A stretch of 64,000 bases of DNA, from NCBI GenBank assembly GCA_038405435.1, contig JBBYHZ010000003.1. One strand, written 5' to 3'. This document shows positions 37,501-45,659 of the stretch, piece by piece. Each line of letters begins with the position of its first letter. Position 1 is the stretch's first letter. The DNA is from Dryocola clanedunensis_A (GTDB lineage Bacteria; Pseudomonadota; Gammaproteobacteria; Enterobacterales; Enterobacteriaceae). The notes below the pieces were generated by a model, which saw nothing but the letters and a program-made list of their open reading frames with translations, did no database searches and was not told the origin of the DNA. Made by a program: the position numbers and the translations under genes.

Positions 37501-38985
37501 CTGCGCGCCCGCCTGGCGCAGGCAGAAACGGAGCGTACCCGTTCTCGCGAAGCGCTGCGTAGCCACGCCCAGCAGCTCAGCCAGTTCAGCCAGCTGATGG
37601 CGTCGCTGAAAAGCTCCTTCGATACCAAGAAAGAGCTGCTTAATGACCTGCATAAAGAGCTACAGGATATCGGCGTGCGGGCGGATATCGGCGCGGAAGA
37701 ACGTGCTCGCGCACGTCGTGACGAACTGCATACCGCACTGAGCAACAACCGTTCCCGCCGCAACCAGCTTGAAAAAGCGCTGACCTACTGTGAAGCGGAA
37801 ATGGACAACCTGACCCGCAAACTCAAACGTCAGGAACGTGACTACGTTGAGATGCGTGAACAGGTCGTCACGGCGAAGGCTGGCTGGTGCGCGGTGATGC
37901 GGATGGTGAAAGACAACGGCGTTGAGCGTCGTCTGCACCGCCGCGAGCTTGCCTACCAGTCCGGCGACGAATTACGCTCTATGTCGGATAAGGCGCTGGG
38001 TGCGCTGCGTCTGGCCGTGGCGGACAACGAACATCTGCGCGACGTACTGCGCATGTCCGAAGATCCAAAACGCCCCGAGCGTAAAATCCAGTTCTTTGTG
38101 GCGGTTTACCAGCATCTGCGCGAGCGTATCCGTCAGGATATCATCCGCACCGACGACCCGGTCGAAGCCATCGAGCAGATGGAAATCGAGCTGGGCCGCC
38201 TGACCGAAGAGCTGACCTCCCGCGAGCAGAAGTTGGCTATCAGCACGAAGAGCGTGGCGAACATTATTCGCAAAACCATCCAGCGCGAGCAGAACCGTAT
38301 CCGCATGCTGAACCAGGGGCTGCAAAGCGTCTCCTTCGGCCAGGTGAACAGCGTACGTCTGAACGTGAACGTGCGGGAAACCCACGCCACGCTGCTTAAC
38401 GTGCTGTCCGAGCAGCATGAGGCGCATCAGGATCTGTTTAACAGCAACCGTCTGAGCTTCTCTGAAGCGCTGGCTAAGCTTTACCAGCGTCTGAACCCGC
38501 AGATCGACATGGGCCAGCGCACGCCGCAGACCATCGGTGAAGAGCTGCTGGACTACCGCAACTATCTTGAGATGGAAGTGGAGGTCAACCGTGGTACGGA
38601 CGGCTGGCTGCGTGCGGAAAGTGGCGCGCTGTCAACGGGTGAAGCGATCGGTACCGGCATGTCGATTCTGGTGATGGTTGTGCAGAGCTGGGAAGAGGAG
38701 TCGCGGCGCCTGCGCGGTAAAGACATCTCTCCTTGCCGCCTGCTGTTCCTTGATGAAGCGGCTCGTCTGGATGCCAAGTCAATCGCCACGCTCTTTGAGC
38801 TGTGCGAGCGCCTTGAAATGCAGTTGATTATTGCCGCACCGGAGAACATTAGCCCGGAAAAAGGGACTACCTACAAGCTGGTTCGTAAAGTGTTTAACAA
38901 CCATGAGCATGTTCATGTTGTTGGCCTGCGAGGTTTTGCGCCTCCGCTACCTGAGCCGGTGGCGGGAGAAGCGGAAGCTTCATAA
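34537..38985 (+). CDS. mukB: MukB, SMC-like ATPase of the MukBEF condensin
   Basis: MukB forms long dimers that extrude DNA loops and organise the chromosome. The 1482-aa protein has an N-terminal head with Walker A GGNGAGKS (34-41), long coiled coils rich in E/Q/R/L (about 290-640 and 790-1110) around a central hinge, and a C-terminal head with the signature LSTGEAIG and Walker B LLFLDEA. It is slightly shorter than E. coli MukB (1486). It ends with a good terminator. Confidence 0.98.
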   Translation: MIDRGKFRSLTLINWNGFFARTFDLDELVTTLSGGNGAGKSTTMAAFVTALIPDLTLLHFRNTTEAGATSGSRDKGLHGKLKAGVCYSTLDVINSRGERVLVGVRLQQVAGRDRKVDIKPFAIQGLPESLQPTELLTETINERQARVLSLPELKDKVEAIEGVQFKQFNSITDYHSLMFDLGIVARRLRSASDRSKFYRLIEASLYGGISSAITRSLRDYLLPENSGVRKAFQDMEAALRENRMTLEAIRVTQSDRDLFKHLISEATNYVAADYMRHANERRIHLDKALEYRRDLLVSRQQLSAEQYKHVDMARELGEHSGAEGDLETDYQAASDHLNLVQTAIRQQEKIERYETDLEELQMRLEEQNEIVAEAHDQQEENEARAEAAELEVDELKSQLADYQQALDVQQTRAIQYQQALQALERARAVCHLPDLTADSADEWLDTFQAKEQEATEKLLTLEQKMSVAQTAHSQFEHAYQLVTAISGPVSRSDAWAAARDLLRDSNSQRHLTEQVQPLRMRLNELEQRLREQQEAERLLADFCKRQGKQFDPEDLEAFHEELEERIATLQQSVSDASEERVSLRQEQEQIQARIKRLSLRAPIWLAAQTSLNQLCEQSNEEFESSQHVTEYMQQLLERERDVTVERDEVGARKRAIDEEIERLSQPGGAEDPRLNALAERFGGVLLSEIYDDISLDDAPYFSALYGPSRHAIVVPDLSLVREQLESLEDCPEDLYLIEGDPSSFDDSVFTVEEMDAAVLVKTAERQWRYSRLPELPLFGRAARENRLEKLHAERETLAERFATLSFDVQKSQRLHQSFSRFIGQHLGVAFDEDPEEEIRQLNTRRGEIERAISSHENDNQQQRQQFDQAKEGVAQLNRLLPRISLLSDETLADRCDEIRERLMEAEEAARFIHQHGNQLAKLEAVASVLQSDPEQFEQLKEDYQYAQQIQRDARQQAFALTEVVQRRAHFGYSDSAAMLDGNSDLNEKLRARLAQAETERTRSREALRSHAQQLSQFSQLMASLKSSFDTKKELLNDLHKELQDIGVRADIGAEERARARRDELHTALSNNRSRRNQLEKALTYCEAEMDNLTRKLKRQERDYVEMREQVVTAKAGWCAVMRMVKDNGVERRLHRRELAYQSGDELRSMSDKALGALRLAVADNEHLRDVLRMSEDPKRPERKIQFFVAVYQHLRERIRQDIIRTDDPVEAIEQMEIELGRLTEELTSREQKLAISTKSVANIIRKTIQREQNRIRMLNQGLQSVSFGQVNSVRLNVNVRETHATLLNVLSEQHEAHQDLFNSNRLSFSEALAKLYQRLNPQIDMGQRTPQTIGEELLDYRNYLEMEVEVNRGTDGWLRAESGALSTGEAIGTGMSILVMVVQSWEEESRRLRGKDISPCRLLFLDEAARLDAKSIATLFELCERLEMQLIIAAPENISPEKGTTYKLVRKVFNNHEHVHVVGLRGFAPPLPEPVAGEAEAS

Positions 38986-39010
38986 CGAGCACTCAGTAGT
39001 AAATTTGTTT

Positions 39011-39034
39011 AAGCGGACTGCGGTCCGCTTTTTT
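39011..39034 (+). terminator. Rho-independent terminator of mukFEB
   Basis: AAGCGGAC (39011-39018) pairs with GTCCGCTT (39023-39030) over TGCG, with six T at the end. Confidence 0.9.
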
Positions 39035-39165
39035 GTTCCCCGCAATATCTTAATCTTTAATTTTCTTTACATTTATGCGGGCAATTGAGTTTTACTGTTT
39101 ATATACTGAGAAGAGAACCAGGCGAAACGCCGGTGACGATAAATCAGTAAAACAGGGGGCAAGGG

Positions 39166-41055
39166 ATGTTGCTTAATAAATTGCACGGTTTCAGAGCGTC
39201 GGCCATTGGCTATTGCCTGGCGCTCAGTATGGCTCCGCTGTTTACAGGGCAGGCGCAGGCGGAAGAACCCGCCGTTGTGCCATCAGACAGCTCCGCTGTC
39301 ACAGCAGAGCAGCCAACCGCGCTTGACGAGCCGTTAGCGCAGTCGACCGCGACCGCGACGATGGCAGGCACCATGCCGCTTAATTCCGCCTCAATGTCAG
39401 CGGCGCAAAGCCGTTCACAGCTGATCGCTCAGCTACCTTCCGGCTATACGCCCGTTTATCTCAACGCACTTTCCGCGTTCTATGCCGCTCGCGACATGAA
39501 GCCGATGTGGGAGAACCGCGACGCCGTGCATGCTTTTCAGCAGCAGCTGGCTGAGCTCGCTATCGCGGGTATTCAGCCACAGTTCACGACGTGGGTTGAG
39601 CTGCTCACCGACCCGTCTGTGACCGGTATGGCTCGCGATGTTGTGCTGTCTGACGCCATGATGGGCTACCTGCAGTTCGTGTCGGGCATTCCGACCGAAG
39701 GTAACCGTTGGTTATACAGTGCGACCCCGTACAAGATGCAGACGGCACCGCTGTCCGTCATAAACCAGTGGCAGGTCGCTATCGATCAGGGCACGCTGGT
39801 GAGCTTTATTGCTACCCTGGCCCCTCAGCATCCGCAGTATGCCCATATGCACGACTCGCTGGTTCATCTGCTTGGTGATACGCGTCCGTGGCCGCAGCTG
39901 AACGGGAAAGAGACCCTGCGTCCGGGGCAGTGGAGCAATGACGTTCCCGCTCTGCGTGAAATCCTCGCCCGTAGCGGCATGATGCAGGCCGAGCCCGCTA
40001 TTCCACTGCCGGGCGACGACAGCACCAATACCCAGACATCTGCTGCGGTAAGCCCTTCCGCCATTGCGGTTGAAGGTGATGGTAATGCGCAGGGTGTACC
40101 TGCCGTCTCTGCCGGACCGAAAAAGAAATCAGCTACTGCCGTGCGCAGCGCCTACAGCCGTGAACTGGTAGAGGGCGTGAAGCGCTTCCAGAAATGGCAG
40201 GGATTAGGCGCGGATGGAGCTATCGGCCAGCTCACCCGCGACTGGCTCAACGTGACGCCGCAGCAGCGTGCGTCTCTGGTTGCTCTCAATATTCAGCGTC
40301 TGCGCCTGCTGCCGAATAAGCTTGATACCGGCATCATGGTAAACATTCCTAACTACTCGCTTGTCTACTACCTGAACGGCAGCGAAGTGCTGGCTTCCCG
40401 TGTGATTGTCGGGCGTCCGGATCGTAAAACGCCGATGATGAGCAGCGCGTTAAACAACGTGGTGGTCAACCCACCATGGAACGTGCCGAATACGCTTGCC
40501 CGCAATGACATTCTGCCGAAGGTTCGCCAGGACCCAGGCTATCTCGACCGCCACGGTTACAGCGTGCTGCGCGGCTGGAGCAATAACGCGGAGGCCATTG
40601 ACCCGTACCGCGTTGACTGGCAGACCATCACACCGGGCAATCTGCCGTTCCGCTTCCAGCAGAAGCCGGGCGCCCATAACTCGTTAGGGCTTTATAAGTT
40701 CAATATGCCGAGTTCCGACGCCATCTACCTGCACGATACGCCGAACCATACGCTGTTCCAGAAAGATGCCCGCGCGCTTAGCTCCGGCTGTGTCCGCGTC
40801 AATAAGGCATCGGAACTGGCTAACATGCTGCTGCAGGATGCGGGCTGGAATGACGCAAGGATTTCCAGCCAGCTGAAAGAGGGAAATACGCGCTACGTGA
40901 ACATTCGTCAGAAGATCCCGGTCAACCTCTACTATTTAACCGCTTTTGTGGGTGAAGACGGTCGTACACAGTATCGAACAGATATTTACAATTACGATCT
41001 CACCGCGCGATCTGGTGCACAAATCCTCACAAAAGCCGGTCAGCTCATCAGGTAA
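39166..41055 (+). CDS. ldtD: LdtD (YcbB), L,D-transpeptidase
   Basis: LdtD makes 3-3 crosslinks in peptidoglycan and can bypass penicillin-binding proteins under beta-lactam stress. The 629-aa precursor has a signal peptide (to about GQAQAEE), an N-terminal scaffold domain, a peptidoglycan-binding domain (around ELVEGVKRFQKWQGLGADG) and a C-terminal YkuD domain with HDTPNH and the active-site SSGCVRVN (Cys542). It is 14 residues longer than I recall for E. coli; a Ser/Ala/Val-rich linker (about 285-330) looks like the likely place. Confidence 0.96.
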   Translation: MLLNKLHGFRASAIGYCLALSMAPLFTGQAQAEEPAVVPSDSSAVTAEQPTALDEPLAQSTATATMAGTMPLNSASMSAAQSRSQLIAQLPSGYTPVYLNALSAFYAARDMKPMWENRDAVHAFQQQLAELAIAGIQPQFTTWVELLTDPSVTGMARDVVLSDAMMGYLQFVSGIPTEGNRWLYSATPYKMQTAPLSVINQWQVAIDQGTLVSFIATLAPQHPQYAHMHDSLVHLLGDTRPWPQLNGKETLRPGQWSNDVPALREILARSGMMQAEPAIPLPGDDSTNTQTSAAVSPSAIAVEGDGNAQGVPAVSAGPKKKSATAVRSAYSRELVEGVKRFQKWQGLGADGAIGQLTRDWLNVTPQQRASLVALNIQRLRLLPNKLDTGIMVNIPNYSLVYYLNGSEVLASRVIVGRPDRKTPMMSSALNNVVVNPPWNVPNTLARNDILPKVRQDPGYLDRHGYSVLRGWSNNAEAIDPYRVDWQTITPGNLPFRFQQKPGAHNSLGLYKFNMPSSDAIYLHDTPNHTLFQKDARALSSGCVRVNKASELANMLLQDAGWNDARISSQLKEGNTRYVNIRQKIPVNLYYLTAFVGEDGRTQYRTDIYNYDLTARSGAQILTKAGQLIR

Positions 41056-41104
41056 ATGCAGTAATACTAATGAATTAGTTGTCGGAAGAGTGGTAATACT
41101 CAGT

Positions 41105-41130
41105 CGGGCCCTCTGCAGGGCCCGGTTTTC
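41105..41130 (+). terminator. Terminator after ldtD
   Basis: CGGGCCCT (41105-41112) pairs with AGGGCCCG (41117-41124) over CTGC, followed by GTTTTCC. The T run is short. Confidence 0.8.
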
Positions 41131-41238
41131 CTGGGTTTTGCTGTGCCTTGACTCCCCGTTCTTTGGCAGTTAAGGTGCGTGGCAGTGCGCCCAAAGTGCA
41201 TATTATTCGACCGTTATTGACCTGTAGACCTGGATATC

Positions 41239-41787
41239 ATGGACAAATTTGACGCTAATCGCCGCAAGCTGCTGGCGTTAGGCAGCGTAGCCCTCGGCGC
41301 CGCGCTGTTACCAACGCAGGCGTTTGCAACCCTCTCGACACCGCGCCCGCGCATTTTAACACTCAACAATCTCCATACCGGTGAGTCGCTAAAAGCCGAG
41401 TTCTTCGATGGCAGAGGCTATATTCAGGATGAATTAGCTCGACTTAATCACTTCTTCCGCGACTATCGCGCGAATAAAATTAAGTCCATCGATCCCAAAT
41501 TATTCGACCAGCTCTATCGCCTGCAGGGCCTGCTGGGCACCAATAAGCCCGTTCAGCTTGTCTCCGGCTACCGCTCCTTAGATACCAACAATGAGCTGCG
41601 CGCCCACAGCCGCGGTGTGGCAAAAAAAAGCTATCACACCAAAGGCCAGGCCATGGATTTCCATATTGAAGGGATTTCGTTAAGCAATGTACGCAAAGCA
41701 GCATTATCTATGCGCGCAGGTGGTGTAGGATACTACCCGCGAAGCAACTTTGTGCATATTGATACCGGGCCGCTAAGGCACTGGTAA
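41239..41787 (+). CDS. mepK: MepK (YcbK), murein endopeptidase specific for 3-3 crosslinks
   Basis: MepK cleaves L,D (3-3) crosslinks made by LdtD-type enzymes, so its position next to ldtD makes functional sense. The 182-aa precursor has a twin-arginine-like signal (NRRKLLALGSVALGAALLP, Arg8-Arg9) ending near TQAFA. The peptidase M15 zinc-site residues are visible in HTKGQAMDFH and the C-terminal FVHIDTG. gloC follows 40 bases downstream. Confidence 0.96.
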   Translation: MDKFDANRRKLLALGSVALGAALLPTQAFATLSTPRPRILTLNNLHTGESLKAEFFDGRGYIQDELARLNHFFRDYRANKIKSIDPKLFDQLYRLQGLLGTNKPVQLVSGYRSLDTNNELRAHSRGVAKKSYHTKGQAMDFHIEGISLSNVRKAALSMRAGGVGYYPRSNFVHIDTGPLRHW

Positions 41788-41827
41788 AACTACGGAATCC
41801 GGCGGTAGTAGCCGGTAATGGAGCAGC

Positions 41828-42475
41828 ATGAATTATCACATTATTCCGGTCACCGCTTTTGCTCAGAACTGTTCTTTGCTGTGGTGTGAAGAAACCCTTC
41901 AGGCGGCGCTGGTGGATCCGGGCGGCCAGGCAGACAAAATTAAGCAGGAAGTTGCGGATAAAGGTGTGACCGTCAGCCAGATCCTGCTAACCCACGGACA
42001 TCTGGATCATGTGGGCGCTGCGGCCGAACTGGCTGAGCATTATGGCGTGCCGATTGTCGGGCCGGAAAAAACCGACGAATTCTGGCTGCAGGGATTGCCC
42101 GCACAGAGCCGGATGTTTGGCCTGGACGAATGCCTGCCGCTGACGCCGGACCGCTGGCTGAACGAAGGGAATACCGTATCGGTTGGTAATATTACTCTTC
42201 AGGTATTGCATTGCCCTGGCCACACGCCGGGCCACATCGTCTTCTTTGATGATAAAGCGAGCCTGCTGATTTCAGGTGATGTGATTTTCAAAGGTGGAGT
42301 AGGGCGTAGCGACTTCCCGCAGGGGGATCATGCGGCGCTGATCGACTCGATCAAACGCAAGCTCCTGCCGCTGGGGGATGACGTAACCTTTATCCCCGGC
42401 CACGGCCCGCTTTCAACGCTCGGCTATGAGCGCCTGCATAACCCTTTTTTGCAGGATGAATTACCGGTCTGGTAA
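41828..42475 (+). CDS. gloC: GloC (YcbL), type II glyoxalase-like metallo-beta-lactamase fold hydrolase
   Basis: GloC hydrolyses S-lactoylglutathione in methylglyoxal detoxification. The 215-aa protein has the metal-binding THGHLDH (55-61), a further HCPGHTPGH motif and GDVIFKGGVGRSDFPQGD near the second metal site. It is a compact single-domain form without the C-terminal glyoxalase II extension. It ends just before a BIME repeat and terminator. Confidence 0.95.
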   Translation: MNYHIIPVTAFAQNCSLLWCEETLQAALVDPGGQADKIKQEVADKGVTVSQILLTHGHLDHVGAAAELAEHYGVPIVGPEKTDEFWLQGLPAQSRMFGLDECLPLTPDRWLNEGNTVSVGNITLQVLHCPGHTPGHIVFFDDKASLLISGDVIFKGGVGRSDFPQGDHAALIDSIKRKLLPLGDDVTFIPGHGPLSTLGYERLHNPFLQDELPVW

Positions 42476-42488
42476 AACAAAAAGAAGT

Positions 42489-42563
42489 ACGGTGGATAAG
42501 CGCAGGCGCCATCCACCGTTGACTATCGATGTGCCGGATGACGCTACGCTTATCCGACCTACG
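42489..42563. repeat. BIME: two inverted REP elements between gloC and aspC
   Basis: The first REP (42489-42519) is an inverted repeat with arms ACGGTGGAT and ATCCACCGT. The second (42532-42563) is GCCGGATGACGCTACGCTTATCCGAC plus CTACG, in opposite orientation. The motif is very close to enteric REP consensus and recurs at 52.3 kb. It lies between convergent genes, the usual REP location. Confidence 0.85.
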
Positions 42564-42573
42564 AGGAAATATG

Positions 42574-42598
42574 AGAGCCGCAAAAGCGGCTCTTTTTT
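42574..42598 (+). terminator. Rho-independent terminator of gloC
   Basis: AGAGCCGC (42574-42581) pairs with GCGGCTCT (42586-42593) over AAAA, followed by six T. It may also stop aspC transcripts coming the other way, though the A-side is weaker. Confidence 0.88.
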
Positions 42599-42607
42599 AT
42601 GCCCTGC

Positions 42608-43798
42608 TTACAGTACGGCAACGATGGCTTCGCACAGCGGCGCCATGTTGTCCGGGGTCATCCCCGCCACGTTAACGCGACCGGAAGCCACGGCGTAAAC
42701 GCCAAACTCTTCACGCAGACGCAGCACCTGCTCTTTCGTCAGACCGCTGAACGAGAACATGCCGTTCTGGTTGATGATAAAGCTGAAGTCGCGGTTCGCG
42801 CCTTTCTCCTGCAGGGTATTCACAAACAGCTGGCGCATGCGGTGAATACGCTGACGCATATCGGTCAGCTCTTGTTCCCAGATGGCGCGCAGCGCGTCAT
42901 TACTCAGGATTGTTGCTACTACAGAAGCACCGTGCGCCGGTGGGTTAGAGTAGTTTGCGCGAATAACAGACTTCATCTGGCTGAACGCACGGTCTACGGT
43001 GTCCGCATCAGCGGCAACCAGAGTACAGGCGCCGACGCGCTCGTTGTAGAGGCCGAAGTTCTTGGAGTAGGAGCTGGCGACAATCAGTTCTTGATGCGTT
43101 GCCGCGAAAACGCGCAGGCCTTCAGCATCTTCTTCCAGACCACGGGCAAAGCCCTGGTAGGCGAAGTCAAACAGCGGCAGCCAGCCTTTTTCCTGTGACA
43201 TATTAGCGAGCGTCTGCCACTGCTCAAGCGTAGGATCGATACCGGTTGGGTTATGGCAGCAGCCATGGAACAGCACCACGTCACCTGCCTGCGCAGCTTG
43301 CAGACTGTTCACCAGTCCGTCAAAGTCCAGCGAGTGATTTTCTGCATCATAGTAAGCGTATTCGACAACTTCCAGACCGGCGGAATTAAACACGCTTTTG
43401 TGGTTTGGCCAGCTTGGGTTGCTTACCCAGACGCGTTTTGCTGAGGTGTTCTTCGCAAGGAAATCAGCCGCCACGCGCAGTGCGCCAGTGCCGCCGGGGG
43501 TTTGCGCCGTGCGGGCACGCTTAGCTTCGCTGATTGCATTACCTTTGCCAAACAGCAGTTCCTGGGTGCAGCGGCCAAACTCCGGGATACCGTCAATACC
43601 AAGGTAGTTTTTGGTATTTTCATTTTCCAGCAGATAGGCTTCGGCTTTTTTAACGCTGGTCAACACCGGCGTTTTGCCGGTTTCATCCTTATAAACCCCA
43701 ATGCCGAGGTTAATTTTGGTTGGGCGGTCGTCGGCACGAAACAGGTCGGCCAAACCAAGAATTGGATCGGCTGGGGCAGCGGTAATGTTCTCAAACAT
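42608..43798 (-). CDS. aspC: AspC, aspartate aminotransferase
   Basis: AspC interconverts aspartate/2-oxoglutarate and oxaloacetate/glutamate, and also acts on aromatic amino acids, using PLP. The 396-aa product starts MFENITAAPADPILGLADLF at 43798; the frame is open 34 codons further but without a ribosome site. The PLP lysine lies in SSYSKNFGLYNERVGA. It is transcribed leftward, downstream of ompF but separated by the ompF terminator. Confidence 0.98.
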   Translation of the reverse strand: MFENITAAPADPILGLADLFRADDRPTKINLGIGVYKDETGKTPVLTSVKKAEAYLLENENTKNYLGIDGIPEFGRCTQELLFGKGNAISEAKRARTAQTPGGTGALRVAADFLAKNTSAKRVWVSNPSWPNHKSVFNSAGLEVVEYAYYDAENHSLDFDGLVNSLQAAQAGDVVLFHGCCHNPTGIDPTLEQWQTLANMSQEKGWLPLFDFAYQGFARGLEEDAEGLRVFAATHQELIVASSYSKNFGLYNERVGACTLVAADADTVDRAFSQMKSVIRANYSNPPAHGASVVATILSNDALRAIWEQELTDMRQRIHRMRQLFVNTLQEKGANRDFSFIINQNGMFSFSGLTKEQVLRLREEFGVYAVASGRVNVAGMTPDNMAPLCEAIVAVL

Positions 43799-43930
43799 GA
43801 CGAGGTTCCATTGTGATTTCGAAGGGACAAACGTACTCAGGTTAACTGCTGTTTTCACAATTGCCAACCGTTTGCTACAAAAAGAAACTACCCACTTCAC
43901 AACTTGGTTCTTTTCACTTAGCAGGCATAA

Positions 43931-43956
43931 AAAAACAGGGCCTAAGCCCTGTTTTT
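43931..43956 (-). terminator. Rho-independent terminator of ompF
   Basis: An 11-bp stem AAAAACAGGGC (43931-43941) / GCCCTGTTTTT (43946-43956) with loop CTAA has T runs on both ends. On the minus strand it is about 30 bases after the ompF stop. Confidence 0.92.
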
Positions 43957-43986
43957 CTTATATTCAGCAAACAAGTTGTCGAATAA

Positions 43987-45060
43987 TTAGAACTGGTAAA
44001 CGATACCCACTGCGGTGGTGTCATCAGAACCCACGCCCAGTTTGTTGTCGCCATCGATCTGGTTGATGATGTAATCAGCATAGACCGACATGTTCTTGTT
44101 GAAGTAGTAAGTCGCGCCAACTTCAACGTAGTTGATGAAGTCTTCGCTGCCTACGCCTTCAACATCTTTCGCTTTAGATTTGTAATAAGCGATAGATGGA
44201 CGCAGACCGAAATCGAACTGGTACTGCGCAACCATGGAGAAATCTTGAGTTTTGTTAGCATAGCCGCCGTCGATAACGGTAGCGTTACGGGTTTCGCCGT
44301 ACAGGGCTGCCAGGTAGATGTTGTTAGCATCATATTTCAGGCCGGTTGCCCACTGCTCAGCTTTATCACCGGTACCACGAGCCAGAGCCTGCTGTGCGTT
44401 GGTACGGTCTGCTGCGCCGTAACCACCAACGATGCCGAAGCCTTCGAAGTCATAGCTTAAAGAAGTCGCCCAGCCGTCGCCGTTTGAACGAGTTGGGATA
44501 CCAGCACGCTCGTTTTTACCCAGGTACTGAACGCCGAAGTTCAGGCCGTCAACCAGACCGAAGAAGTCGGTGTTACGGTAAGTCGCCAGACCGCCGGTAC
44601 GGCCAGAGAAGAAGTTGTCGCTGCCGCTGGTGTCGCCACCGAATTCTGGCAGCATATCGGTTACGCCGATTGCATCGTATACCAGACCGTAGTTACGACC
44701 GTAGTCGAATGAGCCAGCGTCACCAAACTTCAGACCAGCAAATGCCAGACGAGTTTTGTTACCAGCCTGCGCGTCGGCGCCTTCAGAGTTGTTACCCTGG
44801 AAGTTGTATTCCCACTGACCGTAACCAGTCAGCTGATCGTTGATCTGAGTTTCGCCTTTAAAACCAAGACGAGCGTAAGTTTTGTCGCCGTTACCCGCGT
44901 ATGCGTTATCGCCGTTATCTTTGGAGAAATAGTGCAGACCTACTGCTTTCCCGTATAAATCAACTTTGTTGCCGTCTTTGTTATAGATTTCTGCAGCGTT
45001 TGCTGCACCGGCTACCAGCAGAGCAGGGATAACCACTGCCAGAATGTTGCGCTTCATCAT
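43987..45060 (-). CDS. ompF: OmpF-type general porin
   Basis: A trimeric outer-membrane beta-barrel that lets small hydrophilic solutes, including many beta-lactams, diffuse in. The 357-aa precursor has the signal peptide MMKRNILAVVIPALLVAGAANA, mature start AEIYNKDGNKVDLYGK, the constriction loop 3 element DMLPEFGGD and the C-terminal aromatic signature ending YQF for BAM recognition. It is closest to OmpF (OmpK35-like) rather than OmpC. The promoter and leader strongly resemble E. coli ompF. Confidence 0.97.
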   Translation of the reverse strand: MMKRNILAVVIPALLVAGAANAAEIYNKDGNKVDLYGKAVGLHYFSKDNGDNAYAGNGDKTYARLGFKGETQINDQLTGYGQWEYNFQGNNSEGADAQAGNKTRLAFAGLKFGDAGSFDYGRNYGLVYDAIGVTDMLPEFGGDTSGSDNFFSGRTGGLATYRNTDFFGLVDGLNFGVQYLGKNERAGIPTRSNGDGWATSLSYDFEGFGIVGGYGAADRTNAQQALARGTGDKAEQWATGLKYDANNIYLAALYGETRNATVIDGGYANKTQDFSMVAQYQFDFGLRPSIAYYKSKAKDVEGVGSEDFINYVEVGATYYFNKNMSVYADYIINQIDGDNKLGVGSDDTTAVGIVYQF

Positions 45061-45158
45061 TATTTATTACCCTCATTGGTTTTTTTGTGACACCTGCCAC
45101 TGCCGTCAATAATTCTTTACGGAACCATTGATGAGAGTTTGGTGTCTTTCTGTATCTG
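45061..45158 (-). promoter_or_regulatory. ompF 5' leader, probable MicF target
   Basis: A leader of about 98 bases precedes the ATG. The stretch ATGAGGGTAATAAATAATGATG around the start contains the Shine-Dalgarno and is nearly the same as the E. coli sequence paired by the small RNA MicF. The similarity is from memory; micF itself is not in this window. Confidence 0.6.
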
Positions 45159-45164
45159 TCAGGC

Positions 45165-45258
45165 ATCTTTCCATTCATGAAACCGTTTCGCTAGCCTGAA
45201 AGTGCTACAAATATCGTAACTGAGTTACAAAAAGAAAATATGTGTAACTAAATGTTTA
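45165..45258 (-). promoter_or_regulatory. ompF promoter with three tandem OmpR boxes
   Basis: On the minus strand a -10 AAAGAT (45170-45165) is preceded by three contiguous 20-base segments at 45199-45218 (F3, with GTAGCACTTT), 45219-45238 (F2, with TTTTCTTTTTGTAAC) and 45239-45258 (F1, with TTTAGTTACACAT). Their order and spacing match E. coli ompF F1-F2-F3, so osmolarity-responsive EnvZ/OmpR control is expected. Confidence 0.75.
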
Positions 45259-45611
45259 TTTTACGGAACTTTGTGAACTAACTCATATTTCCGCTTCGTT
45301 TGCTGAGTTAAATCGCTTTCCTTTGCATATATATATGAATTACTTATGTTTAATTTGCATAATCCAGAAAAAGAACGCTATTTCACATTTTTTTAGCATT
45401 TCTGAGCATGAATTTTGGATGTCCAGACATCTGTGCATCTTTTGCACAATTATGCTAAGCAAGTGGTTTCGGCGAAAATCATCACCTTTGTTACGGTTAT
45501 TTTGTGAGCGAGTGTGTCATAGACACAGTTGGTAACGTTGAAGATCGCGGAGGGGGTTGAAATTGACATTTGTTTAACTTCTGTTGAAGAAAAACAAGTT
45601 TCGGGCGGCGG
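45259..45611. other. AT-rich region between the ompF promoter and asnS terminator
   Basis: About 350 bases, strongly AT-rich and without a convincing gene. In E. coli a distal repressing OmpR site lies a few hundred bases upstream of ompF, so an equivalent could be here, but I cannot identify it. A small palindrome GTGTCATAGACAC occurs near 45515. Confidence 0.4.
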
Positions 45612-45613
45612 TT

Positions 45614-45641
45614 AAAAAAAAAGGCCAGCAAAGCTGGCCTT
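45614..45641 (-). terminator. Rho-independent terminator of asnS
   Basis: AAGGCCAGC (45621-45629) pairs with GCTGGCCTT (45633-45641) over AAA. On the minus strand it is followed by about nine T. Confidence 0.93.
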
Positions 45642-45659
45642 AGAAATAGAAGAAAAAAA

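Noticed and set aside
45323..45535. 70-aa frame upstream of ompF with a hydrophobic look
   Set aside because: AT-rich intergenic DNA, no good ribosome site, and low-complexity Phe/Ile/Cys content typical of chance frames.
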